Source: Parietichytrium sp. I65-24A
Taxonomy: Eukaryota > Sar > Bigyra > Thraustochytrida > Thraustochytriidae
Assembly: GCA_012862575.1 (NCBI GenBank)
Contig: BLSF01000080.1
Location: 101,192-165,191 of the forward strand
Direction: 5' to 3'
DNA: 64,000 nt
The position numbers and the translations under genes are program-made. Shown in pieces: positions 54,482 through 63,330 of this stretch. Numbering within the stretch: position 1 is the stretch's first letter; each line of letters opens with the position of its first letter. Below the pieces are notes generated by a model. The model made no database searches. It was not told the DNA's origin and saw only the letters and a program-made list of their open reading frames with translations.

Positions 54482-56833
54482 ATGACACATGTATTGAAGA
54501 AAACGGCACTGCTGTCTGTGGTGCTTGCCCTGCCGAATAGCGGCAGCGCGGATTGGAAGAACTGCGCTTGGACTGGCTGCAACGGGAATGGATGCTCAGA
54601 CGAGTTTGGAAGCGCGTGGAATGAGCAAACGAGGGAGTGCTGCTTCTTGTGCGCCTCACACAAAGAGGAGTGCTGTCCACCTAGCATCGACCGTGTTGAC
54701 GACGTCCTGACGAGCTGCTACTGGACGGGGTGCTCGGACACTGACTGTGGGAACGGGGAAGTAGAGGTCCGCGAATCCGATTGCCCCGCAGTGCGCAAAT
54801 CTGGTGCAATCAACACTGGAAACAACGAATTGTGCTGCAAGCCAAAGTCCTACGCACGCTGGCTCGGAGACCTTTTAAGCAAATATTCCAACGCGAATCC
54901 CACTCTTGGAGATTTGGTAATGCTTGGAACGCATCATTCACCAACCAACAACGACGGAAAAGTTGAGCTGACTCAAGGCGTCCGCTCTGGTGTAAAATGT
55001 TATGACTCGCTTCCCGCAGACGCGCAGCGATTGAGTATTCAGGAGCAATTCAATGCTGGAGTTCGTGTCTTCAATCTCCGTCCGATGTGTCTCAGCAACG
55101 GCGAGCTCCGGCACTACCACGGCGAAGGTCCGCCAACAAACTGCATTTACGATCTACTCTCCGATGTGTTCCAAGACATCCGCAGCATCATGCTCTCGAA
55201 CCCTGACGAGATTGCCATGCTCATGTTTGAAAACTTTCGGGACTTCACAGATGAGTGCACGGCCAATTTTCAAAACCTTCTTAAGAGCAAGTTTCAAACC
55301 ACTGCGCTCCAGACAATAACAGCGTCCCAGACCAAGCCTTCGGTAGAGGGCAGACCGTTCCAGTTCTTCCAGGGGACCAAAACTTGGCAAGAGGCTCGTG
55401 ACTATTGCCAGAACCAATGGTCGGTTCCAAGCGGATATGCAAAGGGCGACCTTGCTGGCTCTTCCATGCTCACCGTCAAAGAACTTCAAGAGATGGTGTC
55501 AGCGGCGGGAGGAAGAAGCTTTTGGATTGGACTCACTGACGCATCCTCCGAGAACAACTTTGAGTATGCTGACGGATCCGGCGCCCCATCTTTCACCCGC
55601 TGGAATACCAATGAGCCTAATGGAAACACCAATGAGAACTGCGTCGAGGTGTACTCTTCGGGTCGCATGAACGATGCATCTTGCTCCTCGAAGAAGAACT
55701 TTATGTGCCAGGCTGTACCGAACTCGGTAGAGACGCCAAAGCTCGAGGCAATCTCCACTTCCATGACGTGGCCAAAAGCCAGACAGTACTGCATGAATGA
55801 GTGGAGCGTACCCTCTGGCTATCGCGGCGACCTGGCCACAGCGACTACTCCGGGAGCACTCGAAAAGCTGCGGACCATGATGTCTGGAAAGGCGTTCTGG
55901 CTTGGTGCAAGCGACGTGGAGAAGGAAGGAACGTGGTTATGGCCAGATGGGTCGTCAGTGCAATACACGAACTGGAACACCAACGAGCCGAATGGGGGAA
56001 CTTCAGAAAGCTGTCTGCATGTGCGCACAGACGGCAAGTGGAATGACTTGTCATGTGAATCTAAAATTTTGCCGTTCGTTTGCATGGCCACGCGTGTCGA
56101 CGGTTGGCCAAGAGTGCGAGACATGGTGTCAAGCCGCAGCAGAGTTGTAGTTTTCTCCTCAGACACTGGTAAATTTGCCACAAATCTTGTGCATAAATGG
56201 ACGGGCTTAAAACGTGTGTCTTCGATAAACGTGAATGACTTGAACAATGCTGCCATGGGAACCTACTCTGAAAAAGAAACCGGGGCCGAAGTACACACAT
56301 TTTTGAAGGAAGAGCTTTCCGCAGCCAAGAGCAAGAAGAGTTCTCTCACAAAGCAGCGCTTTCCGCTCCACTTTTTGCACTTGTATTCGACGAGGGGAAC
56401 TACCGCAATCAAGGAGCAAGTCAAAGACACCAATCAATACTCCAAACAACTTCGCACCTTGCTGGACAGCGGCCCCTCAAACGTTGTTCTCTACGACATG
56501 GTTTTGGCCCATGGGGGACACGAAGGACTGTATCACATTCTTCAGAAGAATGATAAGACTTTCAGTGACCTTCACGGAGCAAAGTTTCAATTCACAGAGA
56601 TCGCGTCTCCTAATGCGACCTTGCCTGATTCAGGAGCTGGAACAGAGGGGTCTGCCTCTCACTACGTTGCCCTTGGTCTCTTCTTTGCGGGCCTGGCAAC
56701 AATAGCTACACTTGTTGCAATCATTGTTAAAACACGTCGAGCTCGTGTGCCTGATAGCTCGCTTCCGGTCGGTACTGTCGTGCTTCCGCCAGATATGCCC
56801 AAGGAAAGTACTGTCGTGAAGGTCCTTGCCTGA
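54482..56833 (+). CDS. Secreted PI-PLC X-type protein interrupted by two C-type lectin domains, copy 2
   Basis: 783 residues; ATG 54482 opens the signal peptide MTHVLKKTALLSVVLALPNS. The layout is the same as the gene at 51094: Cys-rich region, PLC-X first half with GTHHSPTNNDG and LRHYHGEG, two lectin domains with EPN motifs, PLC-X second half (WPRVRDMVSSRSRVVVFSSD), transmembrane helix (~725-750) and short tail. The two genes are direct tandem duplicates 1.03 kb apart. Their lectin segments are almost identical at the DNA level, whereas the flanking PLC and Cys-rich parts differ at many synonymous and some replacement sites. The tail and juxtamembrane regions are the least similar. The role is as for copy 1; divergence outside the lectin part may reflect different partners or substrates. 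Confidence 0.87.
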   Translation: MTHVLKKTALLSVVLALPNSGSADWKNCAWTGCNGNGCSDEFGSAWNEQTRECCFLCASHKEECCPPSIDRVDDVLTSCYWTGCSDTDCGNGEVEVRESDCPAVRKSGAINTGNNELCCKPKSYARWLGDLLSKYSNANPTLGDLVMLGTHHSPTNNDGKVELTQGVRSGVKCYDSLPADAQRLSIQEQFNAGVRVFNLRPMCLSNGELRHYHGEGPPTNCIYDLLSDVFQDIRSIMLSNPDEIAMLMFENFRDFTDECTANFQNLLKSKFQTTALQTITASQTKPSVEGRPFQFFQGTKTWQEARDYCQNQWSVPSGYAKGDLAGSSMLTVKELQEMVSAAGGRSFWIGLTDASSENNFEYADGSGAPSFTRWNTNEPNGNTNENCVEVYSSGRMNDASCSSKKNFMCQAVPNSVETPKLEAISTSMTWPKARQYCMNEWSVPSGYRGDLATATTPGALEKLRTMMSGKAFWLGASDVEKEGTWLWPDGSSVQYTNWNTNEPNGGTSESCLHVRTDGKWNDLSCESKILPFVCMATRVDGWPRVRDMVSSRSRVVVFSSDTGKFATNLVHKWTGLKRVSSINVNDLNNAAMGTYSEKETGAEVHTFLKEELSAAKSKKSSLTKQRFPLHFLHLYSTRGTTAIKEQVKDTNQYSKQLRTLLDSGPSNVVLYDMVLAHGGHEGLYHILQKNDKTFSDLHGAKFQFTEIASPNATLPDSGAGTEGSASHYVALGLFFAGLATIATLVAIIVKTRRARVPDSSLPVGTVVLPPDMPKESTVVKVLA
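55383..56061 (+). repeat. Lectin-encoding segment almost identical to 52001-52679
   Basis: Partner of the segment in the upstream copy; see that entry for the comparison. Both lectin domains and their EPN motifs lie inside. Confidence 0.85.
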
Positions 56834-57113
56834 AAAGTAGACACATGAGAATATCCGGAATGGGGGAAAACATTGTGCCCTGTACAGCAGCTATGGTTAT
56901 TCTGAGTACCTTTTCGAACACCAACGTAAAATTTTCAACTTGACTAGTTCCCATTTGACATGCGTCTTCATCAGCGATAACCAAGACTCGACTTGCTTGC
57001 ACGACTTGCAGAAAAAAAGGAAATCTACAGATCCTATCACAGTACTTTAAATCATCTACTTTTGAAAAGGAAAGGTTGGCCAGCAGCTTCACAAGCCATA
57101 AACACCATCACCC

Positions 57114-58856
57114 TTAAGATATAATGCAGCACCCGCCAGCTTTCCTAGGAGGCCCGTCAACTGTAATCGGAGATGGTCGCTGGATTTCTCGCGGACTTGA
57201 TTCCGTTGGCTGCGGGGCTTGTTCGGTTTGCACTACTGGCGCCTCTGGAAGAGGCTCTTCGTCGATAATTCCTTTCGACGCTTCTGCGTCTTCGAGCTCC
57301 TCATCATTCACCCCGGTGGCGCCATTCTCGCCGAGAGTTACATCCTCCTCTTCGATCCGGGCGAACTCCGCCTCGTCTTGAGAGGTGAGATAAAACTTTT
57401 GCGAGACAGAATTGCTGTAGTCTTCCAGATCCTTTTGCTTGTCAGCAATCATAGACTGGAGCTGCTGAGTCTTGGCGCTTGAGGTCTTCTTTGCCTCTTC
57501 AAGCTGCGCTTTGGTGCGCTCTAAATCTTTCAAAAGCTGAGCGTTGTGGCTTTCCTCTCTGTTGCGAGCAATATCTTCAGTCGCAAGCTGCTCTAGTTGC
57601 CGGTTAGATTCTTCGACCTCCCTCTCTTTTGCTTCAGCCAAAGCTTGTTCGATGTCCTTTTGAGTTTTTTCCTGGAGCCGATTTGCAAGGGACATTCGAC
57701 GCTTTTCTTTCTCGGACTGCAGATAATCCTCCATGTCACGTCGAGCAGCGTCGTCCAGGGCTCTGCTTGCAAGCTCCTCTTGTCGCTTGCGATCATTTTC
57801 AAGCTCCTGCAGCTTTCTAAACTCGGACTCCTGTTTGAGGTACTGGGAAAGCGATTGTCTGCGCTTCTCTTCCTCGGATGCCAAATACCGCTTCATGTCA
57901 TTGTAAGCCTCCTTCTCAAGGTCTCGGTCTCTTGCTTCCAAGATAGAGTCGAGCATCTTCTGATTTTCCTTCTTCTTCTTCCACTCGCTCTCCTCCCGAA
58001 AGCGGGCAGCCAGTGACTCTCTTCTCTTGCGCTTCTCCGAGTGAATGTAGTTTTGCATATCATCATACGCAGCTTTATCAAGAGCTCGACTAGCCTGAGC
58101 CTCCTCCAGCGCTTGCTGGCGCTCGTGATCTTCCTTTCGCTTCCTCTCGAGTCGCTCCTGCATAGATGCATCCGCTTCTTTTTGCTTTTCCATTCTTTCA
58201 AGCTCTTTAATCATGCGTTGGTTCTCGAGCTCATCGGCGAGGCGAAGTTGCTCGGCGCGGCGCTCCGCTGCAAGTCGCTCCTTTTCGGCTCTGTCCGCAG
58301 CCAAGGCATTCTCCCTTTCGCGAAGCTTCTTCTCTTCTTCGGCCTGTTTGGCGATGCGCCTATCCGCCTCCAGGTCCATGCGATGAAGGCGCTCTTGTTC
58401 AAGCATCCATCGGCGATCTGTCATCTCCATTGCCTTGGATGCGCTCTGCGCGTTCATTTCCTCCTTTTGAGTTTGCCTGCGAGCCTCCGCAAGTTGCTCC
58501 TCTAAATCGCGCTTCTCTGCAGTTTTTCTCAAAAACTCCTCCTTGCGTTTCTCCTTCTCCGCGCGAAGGCGAGCCTTTTCGTCGCGAATCTTTTGCGCTG
58601 CCTCAGCCTTTTGCTTGGCAACCAAGAGTTGTTTCGCAGACATTTGCTTACTGCCCATGCCCTTGGGAGTACCAAATGACCCGGACCCGGACCCGATGCT
58701 TTTGCCGGAGCCATTCATCGCAAAATTCTTGCCGCTTCCAGATGCGTACTTGCTTCCAGAAGCATGCTTGGACGAAAAGGAAGAACCTAGATTGACATGT
58801 TGGCTCGTTTTCTCTCCGAGAACATCTCTTGCGCTGACACCCTTCTCCTCCATCAT
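57114..58856 (-). CDS. Prenylated coiled-coil protein with 54-residue repeats and RRxSL sites
   Basis: 580 residues from ATG 58856 (MMEEKGVSARDVLGEK); the frame is open further upstream but that part is unlike the rest. Residues ~20-75 are Gly/Ser-rich (GSGKSIGSGSGSFG). Residues ~75-490 are a long, highly charged coiled coil (KAEAAQKIRDEKARLRAEKE and similar). Within it three 54-residue units each contain a (Y/D)M..Y..SE..KRR-x-SL pattern: S281, S335 and S389. RRxSL is the classic consensus for basophilic kinases such as PKA. An acidic segment follows (~500-530). The last residues, GCCIIS, form a CaaX box (CIIS), predicting farnesylation, with an adjacent Cys that could be palmitoylated. It would thus be a membrane-tethered fibrous protein. 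The family is not recognised; trichohyalin/caldesmon-like similarity is compositional. Confidence 0.75.
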   Translation of the reverse strand: MMEEKGVSARDVLGEKTSQHVNLGSSFSSKHASGSKYASGSGKNFAMNGSGKSIGSGSGSFGTPKGMGSKQMSAKQLLVAKQKAEAAQKIRDEKARLRAEKEKRKEEFLRKTAEKRDLEEQLAEARRQTQKEEMNAQSASKAMEMTDRRWMLEQERLHRMDLEADRRIAKQAEEEKKLRERENALAADRAEKERLAAERRAEQLRLADELENQRMIKELERMEKQKEADASMQERLERKRKEDHERQQALEEAQASRALDKAAYDDMQNYIHSEKRKRRESLAARFREESEWKKKKENQKMLDSILEARDRDLEKEAYNDMKRYLASEEEKRRQSLSQYLKQESEFRKLQELENDRKRQEELASRALDDAARRDMEDYLQSEKEKRRMSLANRLQEKTQKDIEQALAEAKEREVEESNRQLEQLATEDIARNREESHNAQLLKDLERTKAQLEEAKKTSSAKTQQLQSMIADKQKDLEDYSNSVSQKFYLTSQDEAEFARIEEEDVTLGENGATGVNDEELEDAEASKGIIDEEPLPEAPVVQTEQAPQPTESSPREIQRPSPITVDGPPRKAGGCCIIS

Positions 58857-59420
58857 CTTCAGTTGACCCTTTCGACGCCGCTTGACCAACCTCAGCGCTT
58901 GGCAAAATTCCCGCACAACGCAGCCAGCTCTACCCGTCACCGCACGAACTCTGCTCCCGGATGATTGCCCTGCTCGCCCGCCTTTGCAAATCAAAGGAGC
59001 ACAAACACCGTCTCCGACCGAGATAGAGACTCCTGTGAACTGAAATCCTCCTGACGCCACGACGAGTTTAAAGAATACAAAAGTCAGGAAACCCAGCGAG
59101 AGTGTATTCCACTGTGGAAGTATATGTAATATTAAGTTTGTTCCGGGGAGAGGGTCTATTCCGGACCATTTGAGGACACCTCCCAGGCTGCTTAGTCTTG
59201 ATGTGTGATGTCGGTGCCGTGCTTGCACAACCACACGCGTTTCCGAATCTACTCTGACTTTTGGGTAGGAGGACTTTTCATTCATGATTTAACGCGACTG
59301 TTCTGAAGGCTGGTCGTTGCTTGGCGTGCCTGATGGTGACTTTTGCTCAGAGTGAATAAATCTCTAGGTTTTGCTTTTTTTGATTCCACGCCCAACGAGT
59401 CAAAGTTGAATTGCGCAAAC

Positions 59421-59437
59421 GGTTACATTGTAACCGA
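59421..59437. promoter_or_regulatory. 17-bp palindrome CGGTTACATTGTAACCG
   Basis: Perfect inverted repeat with a single central T, 57 bp upstream of the tRNA gene. It may be a binding site; no factor can be named. Confidence 0.45.
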
Positions 59438-59448
59438 CAGTGAGTTAT

Positions 59449-59462
59449 TATATATAGTATAT
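59449..59462 (+). promoter_or_regulatory. TATA-like element upstream of tRNA-Phe
   Basis: An alternating TATATATAGTATAT sequence lies about 33-46 bp before the first base of the tRNA. Upstream TATA boxes assist pol III transcription of tRNA genes in plants and fission yeast; this assignment is by analogy. Confidence 0.5.
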
Positions 59463-59494
59463 GAACCGGAAGAAAGTTGTCCAAGTGGTACAAA

Positions 59495-59567
59495 GCTCCT
59501 ATAGCTCAGTTGGGAGAGCGCAAGACTGAAGATCTTGAGGTCATTCGTTCGATCCGGATTGGGAGCA
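59495..59567 (+). tRNA. tRNA-Phe (anticodon GAA)
   Basis: 73 nt without an intron. Acceptor GCTCCTA pairs with TGGGAGC; the D arm is GCTC/GAGC; the anticodon stem is CAAGA/TCTTG with loop CTGAAGA (anticodon GAA at positions 34-36). The variable loop is AGGTC; the T arm is ATTCG/CGGAT with loop TTCGATC. Discriminator A at 59567, CCA not encoded. Box A (TAGCTCAGTTGG) and box B (TTCGATCC) are intact. A T7 run at 59571-59577 is the pol III terminator. Confidence 0.96.
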
Positions 59568-59570
59568 CAC

Positions 59571-59577
59571 TTTTTTT
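59571..59577 (+). terminator. Pol III T-run terminator
   Basis: Seven T residues begin three bases after the tRNA discriminator base. Confidence 0.85.
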
Positions 59578-60161
59578 GATTTATTTTTCCGGGTATGTGG
59601 ACAAAAATTGAGGAGCAGGCTGCCCCAAGCGGAAAGACTGTGTATCTACGTATAACTACATATAACTACATCATCTTGATTGTGAGCAGAAAGGCTAAAT
59701 TTTGTCCAGAGAGGCTAACATCGAATTTCAAGGAGACAGCGCGCTTCCCAGATTTATGGCTAACTTCAAGGCGAGATTTTTCTATGCCGTGCGCAGTAAG
59801 CCGATCTCCTCCAATCCCTCTCAAGCCTCATAGTAGCAAGTAATATTTGCTCCTACAAGTCTTTGGGAAGCGTGCCTCTCGCGTAGACATTCCCAACTGA
59901 ATTTCGCACCTCTTCGACGCCACATCTACCACATCTCGGCCAACTGAAGTGCGCGAGAGGAGACAAAACACCACATCCACTGTCAGTTGCCTCACAGTGA
60001 GTCGGCGACCCATTTACCAGAATACTCTCCGAAGGCCCCGAAGCACGTAGAGCAGAGCAGCGGTCTCACTCATCTGAAGGTCGGAGAAGGCCTTGGTTTT
60101 TCGCTTTGCCTGTTTGTCCGGCTTTTGGAGTACGCCAGGCCGCCCGATTCTGCCGCGAAAC
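59578..60161. other. Intergenic between tRNA-Phe and helical-repeat gene
   Basis: 584 bp; it includes the direct repeat ATAACTACATATAACTACAT (59653-59672). Nothing else recognised; it should contain the promoter of the gene at 60162. Confidence 0.5.
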
Positions 60162-61487
60162 ATGTCGCAGGTTGACATCGAGTGTCCGGTGGAAAATTCA
60201 GACATGATGCCTGAAAATGACGGCCTTCAAACCCCGGTTGCGTCAGAAGCAGTAGAAAACAGACCGGTGGCAACCAGCTTCGACCAAGGTGTAACAGAGG
60301 AGCCAGTGGCGGAAGATCCTTCGAGCCCGAAAATCGTAGTCGTGAATGACGGCGCTCCGAATGCAGAAGACGTAAATGGGGCGGTGGGCGAAGAAAAGAG
60401 TGAAGAAGCAGAAGAGGTAGACATCGAGTCGTTGCGCAAGACGTGCACGAAGAAGCTGAAGGGCGACAAGCTGACGTTGAAACAGATCGCTGAGATGGAG
60501 GAGCTTGTGAATACCAATTTCGGTGGCAGCGACGAGGAGCTTCTGGAACTATTGAAAACCACGAAAGCGCAACGGACGAAGAAGAAGAGACAGCCGTTGC
60601 TTTCCGTCTTGGAGGGAGGGGCTGCCCCTCGTAACGTTAAGGACTGGTCTACCTTTGTCGCGAAATGCGAGAAAGAGCTGCCCCTGGATGATGCAATCCT
60701 TACAAAAGCACAATCCAGACTTGCTGAGCGCAAGAGCTCTCACCGGGAGCCCCTGATCAAGGAGCTGAATTCGGCTGACTCTGAACACACCTTAAAGCGT
60801 CTAATCCAACTTGAACGAAGAGCGATTGCAGAACTCGGGGCAAATGACCCTCTCATCGAGGAGATCAGAACCCTTGTAAAAGCTCGCGAAGCTTCCCACA
60901 AGGACGCATTGGTGCAAAAGTACACCAAGCTTGTTAGGAACAAACTCAAGGACGTGAGCGTGTCGGTGTTAAACGAGTTCGTCAAAGAGTGCGAAGCAGA
61001 GTTGGATCCGGAAGATGCCTTGATTGCACAGGCAAGGTCGGCTTGCGAAGCGCGTGTGCTCAATAAGATGGACCCATCCAAAGCAAAGACAGTTGGCAAG
61101 AAGAAGAAGGACTCTAGCTCTTCCAAAAAGGACAAGTCCAAAGAGAAACGCGCGATAAATCCGGACGAGGTCTCTGTCAAGGTACATAGCACACCGTCCA
61201 AGTCTGCTGGGGGGAAGGAGGGCCATGACAACCCTGTGTCACGTGCAATATCAGGCGTGGCTCACGAATTTTCTGGGGCGGATGACTCGATATCGTACAA
61301 GGCAACATTTGTGCTCACGTTTTGTCTATTCTCATACATCATGCTATCATATCTGCAATTGGTGCTCAATATTGTTCCAATTTCGATGGAATCTGGAAAG
61401 TCTTCTGTTCAACCCGATGGCGGAGCAGCAGCAGATGTCAACTTGGCTGCGGAAGCTAGCATGGCTGCTTCTGCTGAAGGTTCATAA
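60162..61487 (+). CDS. Helical-repeat protein with C-terminal membrane anchor, unknown function
   Basis: 441 residues from ATG 60162 (MSQVDIECPVENSD). Residues 1-105 are acidic and probably disordered. Residues ~110-330 are helical and contain about three related units of ~57-60 residues, recognisable by KKKRQPLLSVLE, RKSSHREPLIKEL and REASHKDALVQKY, each preceded by a DDAIL/NDPLI/EDALI-type motif followed by a helix with Ala/Arg. A Lys/Ser-rich linker follows (KKKKDSSSSKKDKSKEKR). One hydrophobic helix at ~385-407 (TFVLTFCLFSYIMLSYLQLV) precedes a ~30-residue tail, so it is likely tail-anchored, for example in the ER or an outer membrane. The frame is open upstream to 60093 but without an ATG. 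Family not recognised. Confidence 0.75.
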   Translation: MSQVDIECPVENSDMMPENDGLQTPVASEAVENRPVATSFDQGVTEEPVAEDPSSPKIVVVNDGAPNAEDVNGAVGEEKSEEAEEVDIESLRKTCTKKLKGDKLTLKQIAEMEELVNTNFGGSDEELLELLKTTKAQRTKKKRQPLLSVLEGGAAPRNVKDWSTFVAKCEKELPLDDAILTKAQSRLAERKSSHREPLIKELNSADSEHTLKRLIQLERRAIAELGANDPLIEEIRTLVKAREASHKDALVQKYTKLVRNKLKDVSVSVLNEFVKECEAELDPEDALIAQARSACEARVLNKMDPSKAKTVGKKKKDSSSSKKDKSKEKRAINPDEVSVKVHSTPSKSAGGKEGHDNPVSRAISGVAHEFSGADDSISYKATFVLTFCLFSYIMLSYLQLVLNIVPISMESGKSSVQPDGGAAADVNLAAEASMAASAEGS

Positions 61488-62592
61488 ACCCTTGCCGCAA
61501 AACTGCCAGCTTTCGAATTGTTCGTTGCATGCCGCAGCTCTAAGAGTGACACATGTTGGAGCTGGGCAATGATTGAGTGGCTGACGTTATTCCTGTAGAG
61601 TACGCCCGTTTGTGCCCCAGCCACTCTTTCAAGAAATAAACTTTGTTACCGTTTGTGTCTTTACGATAATTGTTCGTGTTTGGAAAGATTCGTATTTACA
61701 GCCTGGCACCACTCTCCTTGATCCTCGCACTGAGACTTTTATTCAGCAAAACAAGTGAAATTACTTTGGCGGGAGAATCACGGTGGCAGGGATGAGGAGA
61801 TTTGGACTGTCGAGCGTGTATCTTCAAAACACCAGCTATTCTCGAGCTAATTTCCTCCGCGGTGAAACGATTTATTTGCCGTGTAATAAGACAAACTCCC
61901 TCTTTACACTACCAGCAACCAAAACACACAAGTCTGAACGTATTTTGTGTGATAAATCTTGGATCCTCGTGTTTCTCGAGGAGAATTTTCGGCCGTATCT
62001 AAAAGACTTGGGTTAGCCAGAAACAGTGTGGATCTTCGGTTCGTTGGAAAACATGAATTCCAAAGCGCGGAAAGACTGTGTGAGCCTTCCAATTGTGTTG
62101 TGTGGTCAATTTCCCAGCCAGCTAGCTACTACTAGCTTCTCTCTTAATACGTCATACCTACCCGAATGGATATAGGTACTACCGGTACCGGTACGCACCG
62201 GTACGCACTTCTGTCACCTCCTTATTCTCGTGGATTCCTTGTTCGTTTGTTCCTTGTTCTCGTGGGTTCCTTGTTCGTTTGGACCTTTCTACACAGTACA
62301 CTAGCCACTCAGGTGCGGATTCTCACGATCCTTAGGTAGGTTGCGCTAAGAGATGTGTTCATTGAAGAGATAGATCATGATAGATCACTCGTCTGTGAGA
62401 CAGTGTTTGTGAGACAGTGAGAGTGCATCAATTCGAGCCGCAGGAAAGCGCAAGTGGCGGAAGCGAGGAACGGAGAGGAAAGACAGTCGAATATAGAACT
62501 TCATCCGACATCCTACTACGAGGGAACGACAATCCCGCGAGAAAGCAGGTGGTGTCCTCGAGATCCCGCAGATCTGAGTTCTCTGGTAGGCG
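61488..62592. other. Intergenic / possible 5' exon of the exonuclease gene
   Basis: 1.1 kb. It has two copies of CTCGTGG(A/G)TTCCTTGTTCGTTTG (62228-62281) and a GGTACCGGTAC element (62175-62207). A GTAAGT donor-like sequence lies at 62593, so the last part could be transcribed as a first exon of the following gene. Confidence 0.45.
62228..62281. repeat. Direct repeat of ~25 bp
   Basis: TCTCGTGGATTCCTTGTTCG and TCTCGTGGGTTCCTTGTTCG, each followed by TTTG, lie about 30 bp apart, joined by TTCCTTGT. Short tandem duplication. Confidence 0.75.
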
Positions 62593-62703
62593 GTAAGTCT
62601 GAAGAATGCGAGGCACCGGGTGAGGACGTGATCGACGCAAGGCCAGCCACGGCCACTGCTGCCGTTGATGCGGTGGGCAAACTAGCGCAGGCCACTGGAC
62701 AAG

Positions 62704-63330
62704 GTGCTGGTCTGCGAAGAGGATGACGCGGTGCCGCGCTATGAGCTGGTGGACTCGGCTGAGGCGCTGGCCAACATGATGTCGGCACTTGTGGATGTGG
62801 ACCAAATCACATTTGACGTGGAGGGGGTTGACCTGAGCCGCTCGGGGCCGATCACCGTGGCGTCCATCAAGCCGTTGGGCAGGCAAGAGGACAGCAAGAG
62901 CCAGCCGGCGTTCTTGGTGGACGTCAAGGTGCTTCAGGCGGCAGCGGTTGACGCGCTGCGGGGGCTACTCGAGTCGGAGAAGGTGGTGAAAGTAATGTTC
63001 GACTGCCGCACCGACAGCGATGCACTCTTTCATCAGTACGGCATCACAATGCGCAACGTACTTGACCTGCAAGTGTACCATCAGGCGCTGGACCATCACC
63101 GTGGTACGTACCGTCTCAACCTAGGGAACGGTCGCAAGCGCTTCGTCATCGGCATGGACAAGACGTGTCAGCAGCGCCTCCAGGTATGCGAAGTACGTTG
63201 GATCAAGAAAGGGCATCCTCGTGTGGCTCCCCACAAGATAGACGAGCTCATATGGGGAAAGCGGCCCATGTCTCAGGATACGAAGATGTATGCGGCAGGC
63301 GACGCGCACGCCATCGACCTCTTGTACTGA
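62704..63330 (+). CDS. 3'-5' exonuclease domain protein (DEDDy, RNase D/EXD1-like); 5' end unresolved
   Basis: The frame encodes YELVDSAEALANMM, then Exo I FDVEG (D38, E40 counted from the GTG at 62704), Exo II VMFDCRTDSDAL and Exo III YAAGDAHAIDLLY, the full DEDDy set of the RNase D-type 3'-5' exonuclease family. It also has the EXD1-like NVLDLQVYHQALDHHRG. About 209 residues are visible. No ATG precedes the domain: the frame is closed by TAG at 62683-62685, and the first ATG (62776) would cut into the domain. A GTAAGT at 62593 and an AG at 62689-62690 could define a 98-bp intron, but the upstream frame they join has no ATG before a stop at 62396. The true start is therefore unknown; a non-ATG start, another upstream exon, or a decayed gene are options. 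RNA is the likely substrate by analogy. Confidence 0.7.
   Translation: MLVCEEDDAVPRYELVDSAEALANMMSALVDVDQITFDVEGVDLSRSGPITVASIKPLGRQEDSKSQPAFLVDVKVLQAAAVDALRGLLESEKVVKVMFDCRTDSDALFHQYGITMRNVLDLQVYHQALDHHRGTYRLNLGNGRKRFVIGMDKTCQQRLQVCEVRWIKKGHPRVAPHKIDELIWGKRPMSQDTKMYAAGDAHAIDLLY

Larger units (their letters stand above)
58857..59494. other. Intergenic upstream of tRNA-Phe
   Basis: 638 bp between the coiled-coil gene's start and the tRNA. It includes the open extension of the coiled-coil frame (to 59285), a 17-bp palindrome (59421-59437) and a TATATATAGTATAT element (59449-59462) about 33-46 bp before the tRNA. Confidence 0.55.
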
